A stretch of DNA of 57,004 nucleotides. It comes from JAJTFW01 sp903922455. GTDB lineage: Bacteria > Bacteroidota > Bacteroidia > AKYH767-A > OLB10. Positions 53,269 through 57,004 of the stretch are shown here, piece by piece (the first letter of the stretch is position 1; each line of letters opens with the position of its first letter). The position numbers were made by a program, and so were the translations under genes. Where the stretch lies: positions 1-57,004 of the forward strand of contig CALQEU020000023.1 in assembly GCA_943329665.2 (NCBI GenBank), given 5' to 3'. Below the pieces are notes generated by a model. It did no database searches. It worked only from the letters and a program-made list of their open reading frames with translations, and was not told where the DNA came from.

Positions 53269-53299
53269 CAAAGATACGGAATAATGAGGGGTGACGCAA
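53269..53299 (-). promoter_or_regulatory. Promoter of the helicase gene
   Basis: On the minus strand TTG (53297-53299) is followed, after 20 nt, by TATCTTTG (53269-53276): both halves of the Bacteroidota -33/-7 consensus at the expected spacing. Transcription would start near 53265, giving a leader of about 145 nt. Confidence 0.75.
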
Positions 53300-53381
53300 C
53301 TCCCTTCATTTTTACCATTCACATCAGCAACGCATGAAACTTTTTACATGCTTACGCGTAGAATAAAACTTTCAATAAAAA

Positions 53382-53389
53382 CATATTTG
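53382..53389 (+). promoter_or_regulatory. -7-like box abutting the T9SS gene at 53392
   Basis: CATATTTG, one mismatch from TAnnTTTG, ends 2 nt before the GTG start, implying a leaderless mRNA if it is used. Confidence 0.35.
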
Positions 53390-53391
53390 TC

Positions 53392-54306
53392 GTGAGAAGA
53401 AATAAATTTAAATTACAAGTTAGCACAAAGCAAAAAACTATATATCGAAAAATTATTTTGTCTATAAGCATGGCTGCAATAGCAAGCGCTTGTTTAATTG
53501 TGTTTAACAATTTAGGTACATCTGAAAACGCAAAAGCGGAGGCTGTAAGTCAGGCAGAAGTTACCGGTGGTGGTGTCGATGATGAAACAATTATTAATTT
53601 ACCTACTCGTTCAATCTCAATTACTGGAGATTCTATTTCTTCATCCGTAGCTAAGTTTCTTTCGAATAGAGTTATCAATTGTGCTCGTGAAATAAATGGA
53701 TCATTACCCACAACGTTCATTCCTTATAGATCAGAAAACAGTCCCTTATCTGTAGTGTTAAAATCATTTATTGTAAAAGAAACCAATGAAAAAGCGCTTT
53801 TGTTATGGGAAACGGCATCCGAACTAAACAATGATTATTTCTTACTTGAGCGAAGTTGGGATGGAATGCAATACGAACAATTGGGTCGAATAAAAGGTGC
53901 AGGTACCACTCCAGAATCCCGTAAATATTCATTCACGGATGATGAACCTTTCTCTGGAACAAGTTATTACCGATTAACGCAAGTTGACTTCAATAGCGAA
54001 CAAGAAGTTTTTGCGCCGCTTACATTTATTTTAGAGTTAAATTTAAACGAATTTAAATTAATTCAGTTAGGTCCGAATCCATTTAAACAAGAACTTTCAT
54101 TACTGATGCAATTTCCAACGGAAACACAATTAAAATCCGAACTCTTCACACTAAGTGGTGGCAGAGTATGGGAAACGGTACAAAAAGTATCTGCTGGGCG
54201 GATGGCTTTTACCTTGCGTCCGGAGGTATCTGCAGCAGGAGTATTTTATCTTCGACTTACCACCTTGGATGGAAAGCGTGTATTTACCAAATTAGTAAAG
54301 CAATAG
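53392..54306 (+). CDS. Secreted protein with T9SS type A sorting domain
   Basis: 304 residues from a GTG start. A long basic n-region (MRRNKFKLQVSTKQKTIYRK) precedes a hydrophobic signal core (IILSISMAAIASACLIVF). The mature part has one beta-sandwich-like domain (VVLKSFIVKETNEKALLLWE, NDYFLLERSWDGMQYEQLGR, GTSYYRLTQVDFNSEQEVF), a module common next to T9SS domains. The sorting domain runs from LGPNPFKQELSLLMQ to GVFYLRLTTLDGKRVFTKLV. Function unknown, presumably a small surface protein. An internal ATG at codon 27 would cut the signal's basic region, so GTG is preferred. Confidence 0.8.
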   Translation: MRRNKFKLQVSTKQKTIYRKIILSISMAAIASACLIVFNNLGTSENAKAEAVSQAEVTGGGVDDETIINLPTRSISITGDSISSSVAKFLSNRVINCAREINGSLPTTFIPYRSENSPLSVVLKSFIVKETNEKALLLWETASELNNDYFLLERSWDGMQYEQLGRIKGAGTTPESRKYSFTDDEPFSGTSYYRLTQVDFNSEQEVFAPLTFILELNLNEFKLIQLGPNPFKQELSLLMQFPTETQLKSELFTLSGGRVWETVQKVSAGRMAFTLRPEVSAAGVFYLRLTTLDGKRVFTKLVKQ

Positions 54307-54621
54307 GAGTTGCTTTCGAAGCTTCTCGATTAGATGTTGTTTGCTAGATGGTTTCTTGTTGCATGCAAGCCACAAGCTGCAAGCTTTTGCAGCTACCCGA
54401 AAGGCAGAATTTTCACCACAAAACTTGATTTGAAATCCGCCTTTGGCGGGTGATTAACTACAAAACTATCTTTGGAACACGAATTGAAAATCAGCGAAGC
54501 TAAACCTCGCCTATTGCAAATGTGCTGTTATGCGCTCGTGCCTTTCTGCGGATGAATGGCTCTCCTTTTAAATTTTCTCATTTATATTTTTCATCTAATT
54601 CCAATCTCTAGTATAAACAAA
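54307..54621. other. Gene-free stretch with heptad repeat and hairpins
   Basis: It contains a CAAGCyn heptad run (about 54366-54386), a hairpin AGCTGCAA-GCTT-TTGCAGCT (54375-54394) that may terminate the T9SS gene, and a second hairpin CCGCC-TTT-GGCGG (54437-54449). No frame is convincing. Confidence 0.55.
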
Positions 54622-55128
54622 TCAATTAGCATTAATTCTTTCTACATACAAATACTCATAGTTTTCTTCCAAATTGTTGGGCTGAACTGTGTAATAGCGC
54701 AAGCCACTACGATATGATTCAAATTCCACGCAATTTTCGCATGGAAAATAACCATGTGAAATACTATTCAGTTGATGATATCCTAAAAACTCATGAAAAT
54801 AATTATATGTATTAGAATCGATATTTTCATGTTTAAGAACTTCAGTTATTGAATTAAGATAAATATCATTCTTTAGGCTATCACTCCAGGTTTCCCATTT
54901 TGAATCAATTGTAGGACAATTTGACCATTCATTTACTGATTGACAATTACTGTCAATGTTATTGGTGATAATAATCCAATCAATCTCTTTGTGTTTTAAA
55001 AATTGATTGGCAACCTCTTTCAATTGATTTTCATTTTTGTCTAACAATGTTTCAAGATTGCTTGTACTTAAGCCTCCTTGACATGAGACAAAAAGTATAG
55101 CGCAAATAAAAACTTGTATTAATTTCAT
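54622..55128 (-). CDS. Small lipoprotein of unknown function
   Basis: 168 residues. The N-terminus MKLIQVFICAILFVSCQGG is a lipoprotein signal with the lipobox FVSC. The mature part is acidic, Asn-rich and has further cysteines (NCQSVNEWSNC, FPCENCVEF), which could form disulfides. I recognise no family. It lies alone in the accessory tail, next to a transposable-element relic, so horizontal acquisition is possible. Confidence 0.6.
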   Translation of the reverse strand: MKLIQVFICAILFVSCQGGLSTSNLETLLDKNENQLKEVANQFLKHKEIDWIIITNNIDSNCQSVNEWSNCPTIDSKWETWSDSLKNDIYLNSITEVLKHENIDSNTYNYFHEFLGYHQLNSISHGYFPCENCVEFESYRSGLRYYTVQPNNLEENYEYLYVERINAN

Positions 55129-55200
55129 TTCAACATGATTTTTTATCTAGTCAATTAACACTCTTGTATTCAAGCCAGCACAGTCGTAAAGCCTTGCCGC

Positions 55201-55596
55201 TAACGTCAGTCCGTCTAATAACTCCCTTTACTTAACAAATATAGCTGATTTAAAGCCCGTACAAGCAAGGTTAATATAAATTAATAGTGCAGTTGGTCGA
55301 AAATTTTGCGTGCGTCCTGGGAAAGAGAAATGCTTCTACAAAGGCGACTATTTGCAGGAAAAAGGCAAGCTCTTGGAAGAAATTTTTTAGGATATCCTGG
55401 TCTAAAATATTTAAAATTCTACGCAGATTGTAAGCGATGAACATGCGTCCAACATCTGCACTGGCCCAAACAAAAAGATCGATGATACGTACTTCGTTTT
55501 CCTGGTCCACAAACTGATCTAACGAATCCGGAAAAAGAATGTGTTGGCTTCTATTGTTTCCCTGTATAAATTGCATATTTTAAAATACAAAACATC
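55201..55596 (-). mobile_element. Internally deleted IS1182-type element, copy 1
   Basis: The enclosed frame (55271-55576, 101 codons) begins MQFIQGNNRSQHILFPDSLD like the N-terminus of IS1182 transposases, then jumps after IIDLFV to the C-terminal segment VGRMFIAYNLRRILNILDQD. The DDE catalytic core, roughly 340 residues, is gone, so no active transposase is made. Copy 2 at 56606-57004 shares the same junction. The left edge of the shared sequence is at 55201 (TAACGTCAGTCCGTC). The right edge is not sharply defined because copy 2 runs off the window. Confidence 0.8.
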
Positions 55597-55616
55597 TTCC
55601 AATCAATATAAAATAG

Positions 55617-55870
55617 TTATAAAAAGTATTGAACAAAAGAAGGTGAGTTCTTAGACAGTTTGACGGTTTCGGGCTTGGCGAAGGTGGCGTCCCGCAGCGC
55701 CGTCGGCAAGCCTTTGGAGGCCGATGGATAGCTATCGGGATTTACCACACACCTGCCTGCCGGCAGGCAGATGTTCATACGAAGAACGAATGTTTGTTGA
55801 ACCACATCCCCATAGCTAGCGGGAGTTTTTGCGGAGCACTGTCCCGAAGCCTCGGGACGTCAATTTCTTT
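55617..55870. repeat. Cluster of palindromes between element copy 1 and the PIN module
   Basis: CTGCCTGCCGGCAGGCAG (55753-55770) is a perfect 18-bp palindrome. GTCCCGA-AGCC-TCGGGAC (55841-55858) is a 7-bp-stem hairpin, and GATAGCTATC (55725-55734, near CCGAT/ATCGG) is a third. They resemble dispersed intergenic palindromes of Bacteroidota. The open frame across them (55617-55805, minus) is low-complexity and is not taken as a gene. Confidence 0.65.
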
Positions 55871-55904
55871 TAGGTGCTGTTAGCAGTAGTGCCTTCTTTC
55901 GTCA

Positions 55905-56069
55905 TTATTGCTGCCCAACGAGTTTTGTTTTGTTGTCGTCAAGTTTTTGTTTGATATACGCTTTTAATTCGTCAAAAGTCATATTCTGTGTTTCAGAACT
56001 GATTTTGTCTCTGATGTCTCGCATCATTTTTACAGCGTCAAACTGTTTTTCTTTTTTAGTCGTTTCCAT
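55905..56069 (-). CDS. 54-residue probable antitoxin partner of the PIN protein
   Basis: Starts METTKKEKQFDAVKMMRDIR, continues DKISSETQNMTFDELKAYIK, and ends LVGQQ. The basic helix followed by a short FDELKAYI segment is the pattern of small proteins paired with PIN-domain proteins in Bacteroidota and Cyanobacteria. Its ATG (56067-56069) overlaps the PIN gene's 3' end by 14 nt, so the two are translationally coupled, with the toxin first. It would neutralise the PIN nuclease by direct binding; that function is inferred from context. Confidence 0.7.
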   Translation of the reverse strand: METTKKEKQFDAVKMMRDIRDKISSETQNMTFDELKAYIKQKLDDNKTKLVGQQ

Positions 56070-56520
56070 AATTTACCAAGTCTTTGGGGCTTCTTATTTC
56101 AATCATTGAATATCCAAGTCGTAAATTCATAGAATTGTAGCCCTTTATTCTGTCAAGGTTTACGATATGTTTAAAGTTCCAACTTGCTAATACGTCCACT
56201 TTGTGAATGGTCGCCATAGCAATGTGACGGCAGTCTTCCAAACTCGTCTTGCCAACTACTTTTTCGTCAATGTAAGTGTCTGCAAGTTTGACTGCTTCCT
56301 CAGTGAGTTCAACTCTTTGGAATTTGTCTGCCGAATATTTTAATAAATGTTCTTTAACGTGTTGTGGTGCGTTTATTAACTCAAGGTCAAGCAAGTCAGA
56401 AACTACAAAAATAATTTCGTTGTTGTCGAGTCTCTCAAACAGCTTGATTGTCGCCTCTTTGAACTCTTCGTCAAAGTAGCCGCCAACAACTGAAGTGTCA
56501 ATGTAAATTCTCTGTTTCAT
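56056..56520 (-). CDS. PIN-domain protein, probable VapC-like toxin
   Basis: 154 residues. It begins MKQRIYIDTSVVGGYFD with the first catalytic acidic residue at D8. Further candidates are E47 in LLDLELINAP and D96 in SLEDCRHIAMATIH, followed by ASWNFKHIVNL. This set matches PIN-fold ribonucleases of the VapC type. Such toxins cleave tRNA or rRNA in the cytoplasm until blocked by the partner. The gene is upstream of its partner, reverse of the classical vapBC order. It is flanked on both sides by deleted IS1182-type elements. Confidence 0.82.
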   Translation of the reverse strand: MKQRIYIDTSVVGGYFDEEFKEATIKLFERLDNNEIIFVVSDLLDLELINAPQHVKEHLLKYSADKFQRVELTEEAVKLADTYIDEKVVGKTSLEDCRHIAMATIHKVDVLASWNFKHIVNLDRIKGYNSMNLRLGYSMIEIRSPKDLVNYGND

Positions 56521-56605
56521 TTATTTTTTTGTCAAACCAAAGATAGTCAAAATGTTGTCGATTGAAATATACAATGTCGTTTTTGCGGTCTGCTGGCATT
56601 GCCCA

Positions 56606-57004
56606 TAACGTCAGTCCGTCTAATAACTCCCTTTACTTAACAAATATAGCTGATTTAAAGCCCGTACAAGCAAGGTTAATATAAATTAATAGTGCAGTTG
56701 GTCGAAAATTTTGCGTGCGTCCTGGGAAAGAGAAATGCTTTTACAAAGGCGACTATTTGCAGGGAAAAAAAGGCAAGCTCTTGGAAGAACTTTTTTACGA
56801 TATCCTGGTCTAAAATATTCAGGATTCTACGCAGATTGTAAGCGATGAACATGCATCCAACATCTGCACTGGCCCCAACAAAAAGATCGATGATACGTAC
56901 TTCGTTTTCCTGATCCACAAACTGATCTAACGAATCCGGAAAAAGAATGTGTTGGCTTCTATTGTTTCCCTGCATAAATTGCATATTAAAAGATACAAAA
57001 CATC
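56606..57004 (-). mobile_element. Internally deleted IS1182-type element, copy 2 (cut by window end)
   Basis: The frame (56676-56984, 102 codons) is nearly identical to that of copy 1, differing by a few substitutions and one 3-nt length change. It has the same N-terminus (MQFMQGNNRSQHILFPDSLD) joined directly to MFIAYNLRRILNIL. The shared sequence begins at 56606, again at TAACGTCAGTCCGTC. Same orientation as copy 1, about 1.4 kb apart. Confidence 0.8.

Noticed and set aside
55617..55805. 62-residue minus-strand frame
   Set aside because: It consists of palindromic repeat sequence and has no recognisable protein features.

Overview
The window looks like chromosome from an AT-rich, gliding/T9SS-type member of the phylum Bacteroidota. 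The reasons are: several surface proteins ending in type IX secretion (T9SS) C-terminal domains; the conserved block DUF4271 - hemD - rnpA - yidD - S41 protease; Bacteroidota-type -7 promoter boxes (TAnnTTTG) close to start codons; and families such as the GH/BNR 1.1-kb-residue protein, CarH-controlled carotenoid genes and the bifunctional PGI/PMI. I cannot place it below phylum with confidence.

Layout. 1-87: edge of an IS3-type transposase. 388-2706: a B12 riboswitch driving a BtuB-like TonB receptor and a translationally coupled 57-residue membrane protein; divergent from it is meaB (2879-3799), the chaperone GTPase of B12-dependent methylmalonyl-CoA mutase. 4077-13932: housekeeping genes (asnB, a MazG-like NTP pyrophosphohydrolase, a TPR protein, an O-antigen-ligase-like protein, then the S41 protease / yidD / rnpA / hemD / DUF4271 run, and YceI). 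13988-14114: a 32-bp tandem repeat. 14168-18138: a YdcF-like protein, an M1 aminopeptidase lipoprotein and an exported protein of unknown function. 18259-18600: a dead YhcG/DUF1016 gene.

18741-23174 is a light/B12-regulated carotenoid operon: a CarH-type MerR regulator with both B12-binding signatures, crtI, crtB, a dead SRPBCC gene, crtZ, and a lycopene cyclase remnant. The operon therefore encodes the start of the pathway and an intact-looking hydroxylase, but its cyclase has been lost. 23432-31447: PGI/PMI, a GT2-GT4-uvrC run, GNAT, and an rpiB - class IV aminotransferase - sulfotransferase operon. 31470-43599: four secreted T9SS proteins. One (31563-35453) is cut by a premature in-frame stop inside its sorting domain, and another T9SS gene survives only as a fragment at 28270-28661.

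43924-54306: thioredoxin-fold proteins, a large BNR-propeller protein, an MFS transporter, DUF1579, YjbR, an RhlE-type helicase with a structured leader, and a further T9SS protein. 54622-57004 is an accessory tail: a small lipoprotein, a PIN-toxin/partner module, and two copies of an IS1182-type element that share the same internal deletion and flank the module. Palindromes and possible recombination-site cores lie around it.

Common threads are B12 (riboswitch, receptor, MeaB, CarH) and gene decay (five broken loci). No tRNA, rRNA or CRISPR was seen. All assignments are by reading motifs; no database search was possible.
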